This document shows positions 10,826-20,868 of a stretch of 64,000 nucleotides of DNA, piece after piece (position 1 is the first letter of the stretch; every line of letters starts with the position of its first letter). The stretch covers positions 37,209,520-37,273,519 of the forward strand of contig NC_134464.1 in NCBI RefSeq assembly GCF_047948215.1, in the 5' to 3' direction. This DNA is from Lycorma delicatula. Lineage: Eukaryota; Arthropoda; Insecta; Hemiptera; Fulgoridae. A model generated the notes under the pieces. It was not told the DNA's origin and searched no databases. It was given only the letters and a program-made list of their open reading frames with translations. The position numbers and the translations under genes are program-made.

Positions 10826-12398
10826 GCAATGGTGTATTTTTCATACTTGCTTATGGATAAGCGCAGTGATAAGTGAATTTAAATTTGATCCTTGTGTGGT
10901 GGTTCTACTCATTAAACAAAAGTATTTGGTGCGTTTTACTGTGAAAATCAGTGCGTTTGTGACTGCAAAATAGTGAGGATGTCGGAAAAAAATTCAGTCT
11001 TTTTGCGCAGAAGTGTGCAAGAGATTTTTTTATTTCATACTGGCTGAAATCGACTTACGTTAAAAATTAGTTATAAATATATAAATTTTTTCTTCTTACA
11101 TTTTTAAAAAAAGATTTTAATAAATATATCGTTTTAATAATGATGATTTTAATAATTATATAACTAAATTATATGGGTTAACAGAGAATTTGTTGTGGAG
11201 TAAAATAAGGTTGTTCTCGATATTTTAACTTTATTATGAAATAAGTTATTAGGTTTTAAACTCAACAGCAAAGATATGTATTTTTTTTTTTTTACAATTA
11301 CGAGTAGAATATTGAGAAAGAAAAAGTATGGAAAAGTTAAAGAAAGAAATTGACTGAAAAATAAAAAGGCTTTCGGTTTGATTTTTGTAAAACAGGGAAG
11401 TAATAGTAATTACCATTTTTATACAAAGGCTTTGAACTTAATAAGAAATATAGAAAATCTGTTAACTTAATCTTACTTTCCTAAAGGATAACTTTTAATT
11501 TATTGATTTGATTTTAATCAAAATAAAAATGTAAAAATAAATTACTTTTCATTATTTAAATATTAAAGAAAACCCAAAGAAATCAGATATAATTCTAATA
11601 ACTCATAATTTAAACCGGCTTTTCTTTCCAAAAAAACTTCCTTAAAGTATCTGAAAGAAAGTTACTGCGAGATTAGGAGAGCAATTATTTTTATGTACAA
11701 AAAAAAATTAATTAACATGCACATGCAAATCGTAGTAAATATATTGTGACGAATTAAGGATTATGTTTATTGACAAAAAATATATTATTTTAATTAATTT
11801 ATTGTTACTTAATTAATATTTAATTTTAAAAAAAAAACAATAATAATAATTCGATTTTAATTAAGAAATGTTTATAGAAATTGCTTCCCGAGCACCAGAA
11901 TATAATTATTTAAAAGAATAATTTTTTACTGCATTTTTATCAGTGCAGGAAATTTCTGAAAAAATTCTAAATGTCTAGGAAAAAGAAATGAAGTTGCATG
12001 GAAAAAGTTCATTTTTATAAATAACAAATTAATTTTTTGTAAATATATTAATCTTTAATATATTGTAACAGGGACCAGTATAACGGACTAGTGTATTTAT
12101 ATAATCGAATTCCTTCTAGTTAAAAAAAAAGAGAAAATAATAATGAAAAGAAAAATTCACAAAGAAGTAAAAAGGATTCTTTTCTTAGCATAGCAGGTTC
12201 GTTCAACAATTTTTTCTTTATAATACAGAGAGTGGCCCCTTGAAAATCGTTGTTTGACCAGAAAGGTTACCAGACGAGAATAAGAATTTATAGAAAAACA
12301 TAAGGGAGCGGACGATGAAAATTATTATGCTTCAGCAAGTAAAGTCGGGAACGTTGAGTAGTTCTGGGAGGTCTTTTGACACAGTCGTGATAACAGAG
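10826..12398. other. AT-rich sequence, no gene recognised
   Basis: Mostly poly-A/poly-T-rich sequence. A short frame opens at an ATG in GTGAGGATGTCGG (10979) but stops after about 22 codons. A more balanced stretch at 12190-12398 has no recognisable product. Confidence 0.5.
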
Positions 12399-12725
12399 AG
12401 ACGGATGTCTTATCGTTTATGCTGCAGGGGCTTATTAGAGAGAGAGCCAACCGCTCTCGTCATCGCAAATCAGCTGATTTCAAAATCGAGAGTTCTAAGA
12501 TTCAAGTCCTAGTAAAGGTTGTTACCTTTATTCGGAATATTATATTATTCGGAATTTGAATATTAGATCGAGGATACCGGTGTTCTTTGATGGTTAGGTT
12601 TCAATTAACCACACATCTCAGGAACGTCCTGAGACTGTACAAGATTACTGCACTTCATTCATACATATCATCCTCTGAAGTAATACCTTACGGTGATTCC
12701 CGGAAGCTAATCAGAAAAGAGAGAG
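12399..12725 (+). mobile_element. SINE-B subfamily with altered head
   Basis: It is flanked by AGTCGTGATAACAGAG (12383-12398) and AGTCATGATAACAGAG (12726-12741), one mismatch. The recognisable SINE-B part starts at about 12455 with CGTCATCGCAAATCAGCTGA, whereas other copies have CGTCTTCCC there. The B-box-like GATTCAAGTCC and the GGTTAGGTTTCAATTAACC body are present. The first 55 bases do not match the usual head. Confidence 0.8.
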
Positions 12726-12823
12726 AGTCATGATAACAGAGTCGTTTCGCAAGTTCTAGTTGGGGTTGCGTTGACGGCAATATCAGTAAGCGTGTGCTAA
12801 CAATGACTGAGGAGTACGTCACG

Positions 12824-12979
12824 GCCGGCCTCCGTAGCGCCAGTGGTAGCGTCTAGGTCTTTCATCCGGAGGTGCTGGGTTTGAATCCCGGTCAGTCATG
12901 GCTACAAAATTGTCGTTCATCTCATCTTCTGAAGTAATACCTAACAGTGGTCCCGGTGGTTAAAAACAAAAAAAAAGAA
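12824..12979 (+). mobile_element. SINE-A with 12-bp target duplication
   Basis: Head GGCCTCCGTAGCGCCAGTGG, B box GGTTTGAATCCCGGTCAG, body TCATCTCATCTTCTGAAG, and tail GGTCCCGGTGGTTAAAAAC with an A run. GAGTACGTCACG lies on both sides (12812-12823 and 12980-12991). One B-box base is changed (GGTTTGAATCC). Confidence 0.93.
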
Positions 12980-13212
12980 GAGTACGTCACGAGCATTCCA
13001 GTGTGGACATGTAGATAATACTTGAATGCAGGAAGTCGTTTGGTGACTTTCTGGTAAACAGTAGTGAAAGGGAGAATATTCTTTTCATTCATAAAGTGTA
13101 CAGTAGTTTACTGTAAACAGTGAAAGTAATAATATTTTCAGAAAGTGAACTGTACGAACTTTAGACTTTCTAGTGTTATCGTGTTGTTAATGCAATATTA
13201 GCTGTTAATATT

Positions 13213-13506
13213 TGACCCATCGGGTTGGTCAAGTGGTTAACGCGTCTTCCCAAATCAGCTGATTTGGAAAGTCGAGAGTTTACATCGTTCAAGTCCTAGT
13301 AAAGCCAGTTATTTTTACACGGATTTGAATACTAGATCGTGGATACCGGTGTTCTTTGGTGGTTGGGTTTCAATATTAACCACACATCTCAGGAATGGTC
13401 GAACTGAGAAAGTGCAAGACTTCATTTACACTCATACATATCATCCTCATTCATCCTCTGAAGAATTATCTAAACGGTAGTTACCGGAGGCTAAACAGGA
13501 AAAAAG
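13213..13506 (+). mobile_element. SINE-B, near full length
   Basis: It carries the A-box-like GGTTGGTCAAGTGGTTAACG, CCCAAATCAGCTGATTTGG, GTTCAAGTCC, the TTGGTGGTTGGGTTTCAAT body and the CTAAACAGGAAAAAAG tail. A short repeat (TTAATATT) lies on each side and could be a decayed target duplication. Confidence 0.9.
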
Positions 13507-13680
13507 AGAGTTATTAATATTAGAGGTCGTTATAACATTTTTAGAAAGTTGGACTGCATTCTGGTTTTTATAATTTAACTGTCATGAAAGAAATCATGTC
13601 CTTTTTATTATAATATTAATTTACGTATATTAACATACAAATATTAATTTGTATGTTATATATACATATTATTATTATTA

Positions 13681-14837
13681 TTTTATTTTTTTTTTAACTG
13701 AATTTTTACGGGCATCGACTGCTAAGGTCATTAGCCCTCGTCACATTCTTTAAAAGAAATTATTATCTCCATCAGGATCGTCATATGTAAGGGTGTAAAG
13801 GGCCCTTACATTTTATTTAAAAACACAAACTTCACAATAAACATTAAAACATGAAAGACAAGGACAATCACAAACACTTACGGGGTGTAAAGGGCCCCAA
13901 TATTAAAATTTGAGATAGGTTCTCAAAAGACCATGAACTTAAAATTAAAATTAAACTAATCAATACCATATCTTTCTTTCTTCTACGAAGTCTCATTTAT
14001 AGTTTGCTTAAGCACCCTCGGGGCGACCAGAACCGCCGTTGAGCAGTATATCAGTCGTGCCAGGGTGCCGTGGCAGTTGAATCCTTCTTATATCAGGCCA
14101 TAGGCATGCACGGCGTACACCCATAGCCTCGCGCCCTCAATCCACCCTTGAGGGTCCCCCATGCCATCATCGGACACACCCCGACTCCTGCTCTTGAATG
14201 CGGGTGAGCCAAAATGGCGTAGGCAAGAGGGCTACCTCCCGTCACTATACGTGCCACGCTTCGAGACTTCCTTATATGCTTAGAGTATCTTTTACCACGG
14301 CTTTAAACTTCCATTTTATAGACTTTTAAGAAATCCACTGGCGTGTAAAAATGCAACTATATTTTCTTCATTTCCATTATCCAGATCAGCACTAATATTA
14401 TTTGTAAGACGGAACCTCTTTCTGAGGTCCTCATATATGGTACACTCTTCTATTAGATGCTTGATTGTCAGTGTTTTATTACAAACACCGCACATTGGTC
14501 TCACTTCGCCGGTTAACAAATATAAATTTGTTAATCGCGTGTGACCGATTCTAAGTCTAGTCACCGCTACTTGTTCACGGCGAGTCAACTTAAAGTCGCT
14601 TTTCCATTCATAAGGAGAAGTTTTAACCGAGTTTAATTTTGTATTTAAACTCCTCCATTCAGCGTTCCACTTGTTTCTTACTATGTTGGTTAGACGGTTT
14701 TTAACATCTGCCACTCTTACAGGAAATGCATCCAAGTCATCGCAGACTGTTGCCTTTCTGGCAGCTTCGTCTGCGATTTCATTACCTATAATACCAGCAT
14801 GCCCTGGAGTCCATACAAATACGCATCGCTGTCCTCG

Positions 14838-14842
<5 letters not shown>
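13681..14842 (-). pseudogene. non-LTR retrotransposon 3' part: RNase H end and C-terminal tail
   Basis: Read from 14842 downwards, the frame is open for about 175 codons and stops at 14316. The first part ends an RNase H domain: VFVWTPGHAGIIGNEIADEA, with the conserved HxGxxGNExAD signature. It continues into the tail typical of I/jockey-like ORF2 proteins, with RLRIGHTRLTNLYLL near 14550-14510 and a CGVCNKTLTIKHLIEEC cysteine/histidine motif near 14490-14440. A GC-rich 3' untranslated region follows to a poly-A (plus-strand T run) at 13681-13695. The element begins abruptly at an (ATT)n tract, so it is 5' truncated and lacks endonuclease and reverse transcriptase. This frame is unbroken, so the copy is fairly young. 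A decayed relative lies at 61707. Confidence 0.9.

Positions 14843-14874
<32 letters not shown>
14840..14874. repeat. (ATT)n microsatellite at retrotransposon 5' edge
   Basis: An ATT run directly abuts the truncated 5' end of the minus-strand retrotransposon. A similar ATT/TTA run lies beyond its 3' end (13665-13680). Confidence 0.9.
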
Positions 14875-14875
<1 letters not shown>

Positions 14876-15056
14876 TTATTGTTGTTGTTTATTATTTATT
14901 ATTTTGTGCTTATATCTCTAGAATAATAAATTGTATTTATAAGAAATTTTTAGTTTGTTTGTCACTCAATATCCTGATTCAACCGTGTGAATACGGCAAC
15001 AATATTTCGGCGAACACGCGACAGTACAAGTCCTCTTTTATTTATTATTTTGAAAA

Positions 15057-15560
15057 AAAAACAGATAATAAAGAATTTAGAATTGTTAGAGAGAAGAATT
15101 TTACGAAAATATAGCTTCCACTAAAAATCAATGAAGTCCTTAAAATAAGAAGTAATGATGAAGTATAAAAAAACGTAGAAAAAGTTTCGGAAAGAATGAG
15201 AAAAAAATGACCGATTTTCTTTGGATACTTATATAGAATGAATGACAACAGATTAACGAAATAGATCTACAAATACCTTTGGGAAAAAAGTTAACGACAA
15301 GCTTGAACCAAGAAATTAAAAAAAAAAAATCGACAACAAAACAACGTCAAAGAGGATGAAATAACAAAGAAAGATGCGTTTCGTCGGAAGTGCAAAAAAT
15401 ATAAGCATTTCAAACTAAGAGGATACGAGAACTGGAACAAAATGGCCCGAGGAAAGGAAAAATATGCACAGCAAAAGATGTACTAGGAGATAAGGAAACA
15501 AGAAAGGAAAAGGAAATGAAATTGTTTCGTGGTCCTTTAGCGGCCGTAAAGGAAGATGAA
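15057..15560 (+). pseudogene. decayed RTE-like non-LTR retrotransposon C-terminus
   Basis: Several frames carry pieces of the C-terminal tail found after the reverse transcriptase in many insect non-LTR elements, in the right order: KINEVLKIRSNDEV, then SERMRKK..IFFGYLYRMN, NDNRLTK..YKYLWEK, KKDAFRRKCKKYKHFKLRG and KEKYAQQKM. Stops and frameshifts separate the pieces, so nothing is functional. The closest relative here is the minus-strand remnant at 32151, which has the equivalent RIKFFGHLLRF segment. The stretch 14880-15056 upstream is AT-rich without recognised content. Confidence 0.72.
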
Positions 15561-16147
15561 AATAAAACAGTTTATATCCTAGAATGCTAACGGTTTTTTT
15601 TTTTAAATATTAATTATTGATTTTTCTTTTACTTCTTTTTAATATATAATTACGCTACAATGATTTCTAATAGCCAGCTAAAAATTTTTCATTTTAAATA
15701 TTACAAGAAAAAATTTTAATTTGATTAATTAAATTTGTATGAATGAGTTGTGTTTTTATGTACTTCTTAAATTACTACTTTATCCCCCTCACCCACTTAA
15801 AGGATATCTAAATTCCATGAATAACAGTTGTTTATTTCTGAGTATTTATTATTATTTTTCTGTTTTCTCAATATTATTTCGTTCTTTTTTTTATGTTCTA
15901 CATACTCTCTCTTTTATTGTAATTTTTTTTTTTCTTGGAACTCTTTATTAAACTTCTAAATTGATTTCTACCAAAGTTTTTCAATGCCGATTTAATTAAT
16001 TAATTTTTTAACTTTTGGTCTTCCTCAATCCATTAGTTTTTTAGGTTGTTTTTATTTTCATGAATAGCCTTAATTTACTCATTTTTTTACATTTGATGGG
16101 TAAATTAACGGCATAAAATACTTCGTTCCTGAATTTATTTTTAGTAA

Positions 16148-16257
16148 TCAAATCCGAATAAAAGCAACTACCTTTACTAGTATTTGAATCTGAGTACTTC
16201 AACTTCAAAATCAATTGATTTACGACGACAAGTTTACTACTAGACCAATCCGGTGGG
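16148..16257 (-). mobile_element. SINE-B head fragment, variant subfamily
   Basis: On the minus strand it starts CCCACCGGATTGGTCTAGTA, then has a variant anticodon-side sequence (CTTGTCGTCGTAAATC), TTTTGAAGTTGAAG and a CTAGTAAAGGTAGTTGC segment, then breaks off. It shares the variant head with the copy at 20640. Confidence 0.75.
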
Positions 16258-16609
16258 ATAACTTTTTTTTTATGGACTATGAATTGGCTGATATATATTT
16301 TTTTTATCAACTTTATTATTACTACTTACTGATAACTTCTATTATGGATTGATTTATTAAGAAAGTTCCTTTAGGACACCTATTCATGTGGTTATTATCA
16401 AATGATTTACTTATGGTTCCATTTGAGGAGCGAATTGTAAAAATATATTGGTTGTGTACTGGTTGTTTTTATACAGGGTTACTAGTTGCATAAATGTACT
16501 AGTTTTTTTTTTTTTTTTTTTTTTTTTTTCAAGAAAAGAAAAATCTTTTGATGCCTAACTTGAAAATAGTTTTCTATACGATGTTGCTTTTATTTATTTT
16601 TTTTAAGTA

Positions 16610-16612
16610 TGA

Positions 16613-16674
<62 letters not shown>
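16610..16674. repeat. (TA)n microsatellite
   Basis: A long TA run with two TGTA interruptions; the frame through it is simple sequence. Confidence 0.95.
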
Positions 16675-17150
16675 ATTTCAAGTCGGACATAATATATCAT
16701 GACCAACATTATGTTCCAATATTATGGAACCAAAAACTCGATTATAGTATTACACTCGACTTTTTAGTTTCAACTTTTTAAAGTGAGACTCTTAGGAAAA
16801 ATTGAAAAAAGATTGTACTGGTTTTTTAACCAATAAACTTTTTTTTTTGTAGAAAGCTGCTACGAGCCGTATTTTATAACATAATTAATGCAATAAATAG
16901 AGGTAAAATAAAATCATTTTTTTAAAGGCAGAAGTTAATTATTTTAGTACTTTTATCGATTTATTTAATATATTCTAATGGTAAAATGGTAATAAAGCGG
17001 AAGTCATAATTCGTAATTTAGTCGTTCATTTCCCAATGTAGTTTCCCTTTGTAAACCATTCATATTGATTTCCACTGTCGAGAATATCTAATACTGGTAT
17101 GGTTTTATTAAAATTTATGTTACAATATCTTAGAATCTGTCACTGTTCAT

Positions 17151-17212
17151 TCTTACTCACTCACTCTCTCTCTCTCTCTCACCCACTCACTCACTCTTTT
17201 TCTCTCTCTCGC
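17151..17212. repeat. (CT)n / ACTC-rich microsatellite
   Basis: CT runs alternate with CACTCACTC blocks. Confidence 0.9.
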
Positions 17213-18185
17213 TTTGCAGTTTATATTGCTTTACATCATTTCCCTTTACTTTAAAATATAAGCTGCTTAGTCAATATTGTTTGTATAAATATAAGAAAAT
17301 ATGTTCTTTTTTCATAAAATTGGATTGTTATTTGTGCAATTAGCATAAATTAAGTTTCTATGGAAACCTTACATTTACACATATAATTTTATTGTTATCT
17401 AAAACAATATCAATTAAATTTTTCCAAAATTTTACTTATAAAGTCGTCTAACCCAGAAGTATTATTAATTAGATATTAATAACAAATAGCAAACAATGGC
17501 CAGGAGACAGTATCACTCAACTTTAAAAATACGTACACAATTAAAACCCAGATGAAAAACTTTAAACAGATGCACTAAGATGTAGAAGTTTAGGCGCCAG
17601 ATTAAAGGCAAACGAATTTTTTATTTTTTATTCTGAAACCGACTTCAGAAATTAAAAATTTTAAAGAATTTTTTTTACATTTTATTCGAAATGATTTGTT
17701 TTATTTTTAATCAATTGTTTGGATACGTCTAAAAATAACGAACGTGGTATAAAATGGGGGAAAAAATACGCTACCCGTACAAAATGAATCTGCAAATAAA
17801 ATCCGAAAAACCTCAGTTTTGATAAAAATAGGTAAAAGAATGTACAATAAAAAGGAAAGACAACCATCGACAACGAACTACAATTCTACAGAATGTGTGA
17901 ATAACCTTAGGAATGTTACAGATTAAGGGAATGTGAGATGAAATTAGAAAAAAAGGTAATTAAGGTTATCTGGGGAAACAAAGATGAAAAATAATAGTGG
18001 CTGAATTTGAACGTATGACTGCTTAGCATTATTTTTTTTAGCTTTAAATTGTTTAGGTAAAAATCCAACTGATAAGGTATACACAAGTACACAAGTGTGT
18101 AACATACCACCAATCCTACAGTTATTGGTGGATCTCCAAAAAAATTGGAAATGGTTATGACCCCGGTCAGTGTTTATTTACATTT

Positions 18186-18893
18186 GTTTCCACCTTAAAA
18201 TTAAGAAAAACCTTAGATTTACTCAACACGACAATGGTTGCATGTGAAAAAAGTTTCACATGTTTAGCATACATCAAGCCCCATCTTCTTACACTTCCAG
18301 CAAAATTTTGATCATCTCTTGCCGTAAGAGTTGGTCATATCAAAAATAGTTTCAGTCAAAAGTTTTAGGTGATTTTTAGAGGACTAACCACTTTACGGAT
18401 TCGATACTGTGCCTATTACGCTGCACTATTAAGGGAGGTATGAATTTTTTTGTCTTCAAGACCACATTTTTTTCTACTCCCTGGGCCAGTGGTTGGTGAT
18501 ATCAAAAGACTTTACCTAGATACGTTTTAGGCCCTTATCCAAAAAATGGTAGGAACTTTAAACGAATTCAATATTTCACTTAAAAAAGTTATAGCGATAT
18601 TTTGCTTTTTCGAAAAAGCCCCCATTTCCACCCCCATGGTCCGATTTTTCCCATTAACGAACTAGACCGAGATTTTGGGTCGTTATATTTTATGTATCAA
18701 TTTGAAAGCGATTGGCGCAAAATTATTGCAGTTATCGTGTCCACAAGAAAGTGAAATGTATATATAAACTTTTGAACAGACGGTGGTTTTAGGGTCTGAG
18801 GGATGTAAAACGCAAAGATTTGTCGGAATTTTCCGGAAATAGAATCATGGTACCCATTATAATAAGTACCTTCTTATAAAATCTACCTAAAAC
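18186..18893 (+). repeat. module E, third copy without transposase remnant
   Basis: It begins TTTCCACCTTAAAATTAAG and ends with ATCATGGTACCCATTATAAT and ATCTACCTAAAA. The same 700-base sequence occurs in the two inverted copies at 28365-29098 and 35785-36490, and a short piece lies at 27268-27405. Marker phrases are CCATTTCCACCCCCATGG, AGCGATTGGCGCAAAATTA and GTGTCCACAAGAAAGTGAAA. There is no coding frame. Class unknown; it is probably the non-coding end of a larger transposon. Confidence 0.75.
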
Positions 18894-19434
18894 AAGGCTT
18901 TAATTTTTTTTTATTCGTCTGTCTAAGCCTCTTGGGTTCAAAGTTAAAGTAATTTGAATACAATCATTTTTTTAATAAAATATAGGTGTCCTTTTAATTA
19001 CTTGTACTTGTGTAGTAGGTATTTAATTTTAGTTTATCAGGAAAACATAATTTTTGTTTTTTTTTAATCAGCTATCGTCTTCCTAGACCGCCTGAACTCC
19101 CCGAATTTTCTGTGGGCCTTCTACCGCCCACCCTGAAGGTCTTCAGCGACTTAAAGGGGTGTTACCGCCCACTTTGAGAAAGAATGTCCTAGACAGACTA
19201 AAAAGACACACTCTTGTTGCAATGCAACTATTTATAAATTGATTTTTTCGTATATTAAGAAAGATTTTATTTTTTTAAGATTCTTACACTAATAACCGAT
19301 AATTTAAAAGCACACAGACCGTCTCGAAATAAAAAAAACTTTGTCACTTTACTGTTTTGTGTTATTTATTAAAACTATTTTTGAAATAAATATTAATAAT
19401 TTAAATTATTAATAATTTTTTTGAATACATATGA
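18894..19434. other. AT-rich sequence with a GC-rich patch
   Basis: A GC-rich patch at about 19076-19195 contains TACCGCCCAC twice about 40 bases apart and has no recognisable product. The rest is AT-rich. Confidence 0.4.
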
Positions 19435-20005
19435 TTATTATTTAGTCCAACCAAATTACACTTACAGAAAAAAAAATTGTTACCTGCACTTTTGTAAGTG
19501 AAAATGATAAAGGGGCTTATACTAAACGTAAAAAAAAATAAATGCGTGAGCGGAGGTGGTGGAGGGGTGATTTGGGTGGCTGGGATGTTAGGAGGGTTGA
19601 AAAAAATGCCCAATACAAAAATTGTAGATCATGCAAAAATCTACTACTTTTGTAGAGGTCACTTTTTAACGTAACCTCAAAATTTCCGAGAAACATCTTC
19701 TTTTTTTCGTTTTTTATTTTTCATTTCCTCAAAAATAATTTAATTTTGACAAAACTTGGTGAAAGTATACCTTTCTGTGCCTTATATAACCACAAAATTT
19801 TTGACGTCAACTTTCGCCGGAAATCTCAATAATACTATTTTTCACTCCTTTACAACCCCCCAAATAAAACCTCCACCACCCTCGTTCACGCATTTATTTT
19901 TTTTTAAGTTATTATAAACCTCTTTACCATTTCCACTTATAAAAGTTCAGGTAATAATTTTTTCCCTCTAAATGAGTAATTTCGATTGGACTAATTATGA
20001 AATTT
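19435..20005. repeat. foldback element with ~165-bp inverted arms
   Basis: The left arm (about 19435-19600) and right arm (about 19845-20005) are inverted, imperfect copies. Both contain, in mirrored order, AATTAGTCCAA-like, TTACCTG-ACTTTT-TAAGTG, AAAAAAAATAAATGCGTGA and GGTGGTGGAGG. The 240-base loop is AT-rich without coding potential. The apparent 70-codon frame is an arm read through. It may be a foldback or MITE-type transposon. Confidence 0.72.
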
Positions 20006-20639
20006 ATAAACATTTTTAATTATCGTTATCAGTCAATAACTTTTACGGGTTTGTTTATATATTATGAAGTAATATTAATATATTATTTAATAAAACTATT
20101 CGTTTTCCTTTAATATAAATCAATGTTGCTAAATATAATAAATAACTGAAATCGTTAAGAAGTAATTTCTATATTTACAATAAAATTTATTGCCCCAAAA
20201 AAATATTGTTATTATTTTAATAACAAAAACTAATATTAAAATGATATTTCTGTGTTGAAAAACATTATTATTTCTCCTCAGGAATTCAAACTAACTATTA
20301 AGTATAAGAGCCAGAAATAAAATTATTATTATTACACGCAATGTACAGTAAATTGTTGATCAACCAGGACATGCGGGCGTTTTGTAACAACTACGCAGTC
20401 CTACACAAAAGCTTTTAGCAATTCAAATGAGATGTAATATAAACGCACTCTTCCATGGTGCATTCCTTCCACGTAGAGCTTAGAGTAGGCCAATATCTAT
20501 CTGATTATGAATCAGATCTATGACGTCGCCAGTCTTCGGGGGTGGCTGGCGGGGGTGCCTCGGCATTTTCGTCACCAATGGCTCCCGCGAAACCCGTTCC
20601 TGTTGTCTGAGACTGTCATAGCTATAGTGTATATATTCT
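20006..20639. other. AT-rich, then a GC-rich patch
   Basis: 20006-20330 is AT-rich. 20340-20600 is more balanced, with CGGGGGTGGCTGGCGGGGGT at about 20537-20556, and probably belongs to a transposon remnant joined to the SINE that follows. Confidence 0.4.
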
Positions 20640-20868
20640 GAGCTGAATATATTATTAATTGTAAATATTGAGTGTAAGTGTTTTTGAACAAAGTTAGGCC
20701 GACCATTCCTGATGGCGTGGTTAAATGAAACCCAACCGCCATATAACACCAGTGTCAACGGTCTAGTATTCAAATATATATTACCTTTATTAGGGTTTGA
20801 ACCTGAGAACATTCGACTTCAAAATCAGCTGATTTATGACAAGTTTATCACTAGAACAAACAGGTGGG
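20640..20868 (-). mobile_element. SINE-B, variant-head subfamily
   Basis: On the minus strand the head reads CCACCTGTTTGTTCTAGTGA, followed by a variant stem (AACTTGTCATAAATCAGCTG), TTTTGAAGTCGAATGTTCTC and CAAACCCTAATAAAGG, then the GGCGGTTGGGTTTCATTTAA body. The 3' tail is diverged. Confidence 0.75.

Larger units (their letters stand above)
15561..18185. other. AT-rich sequence with simple repeats and one SINE fragment
   Basis: It holds a T27 run (16503-16529), a long TA tract (16610-16674), a CT-rich tract (17151-17212) and a SINE-B fragment (16148-16257). Nothing else is recognised; the frames of 60-90 codons are AT-biased and lack homology. Confidence 0.55.

Noticed and set aside
10979..11047. 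Short ATG frame in a good start context
   Set aside because: It stops after about 22 codons in AT-rich DNA; no acceptor, donor or similarity supports an exon.
14671..15114. 147-codon plus-strand frame, among the longest in the window
   Set aside because: It is antisense to the non-LTR RNase H region, then runs through an (ATT)n tract as poly-isoleucine and into AT-rich DNA.
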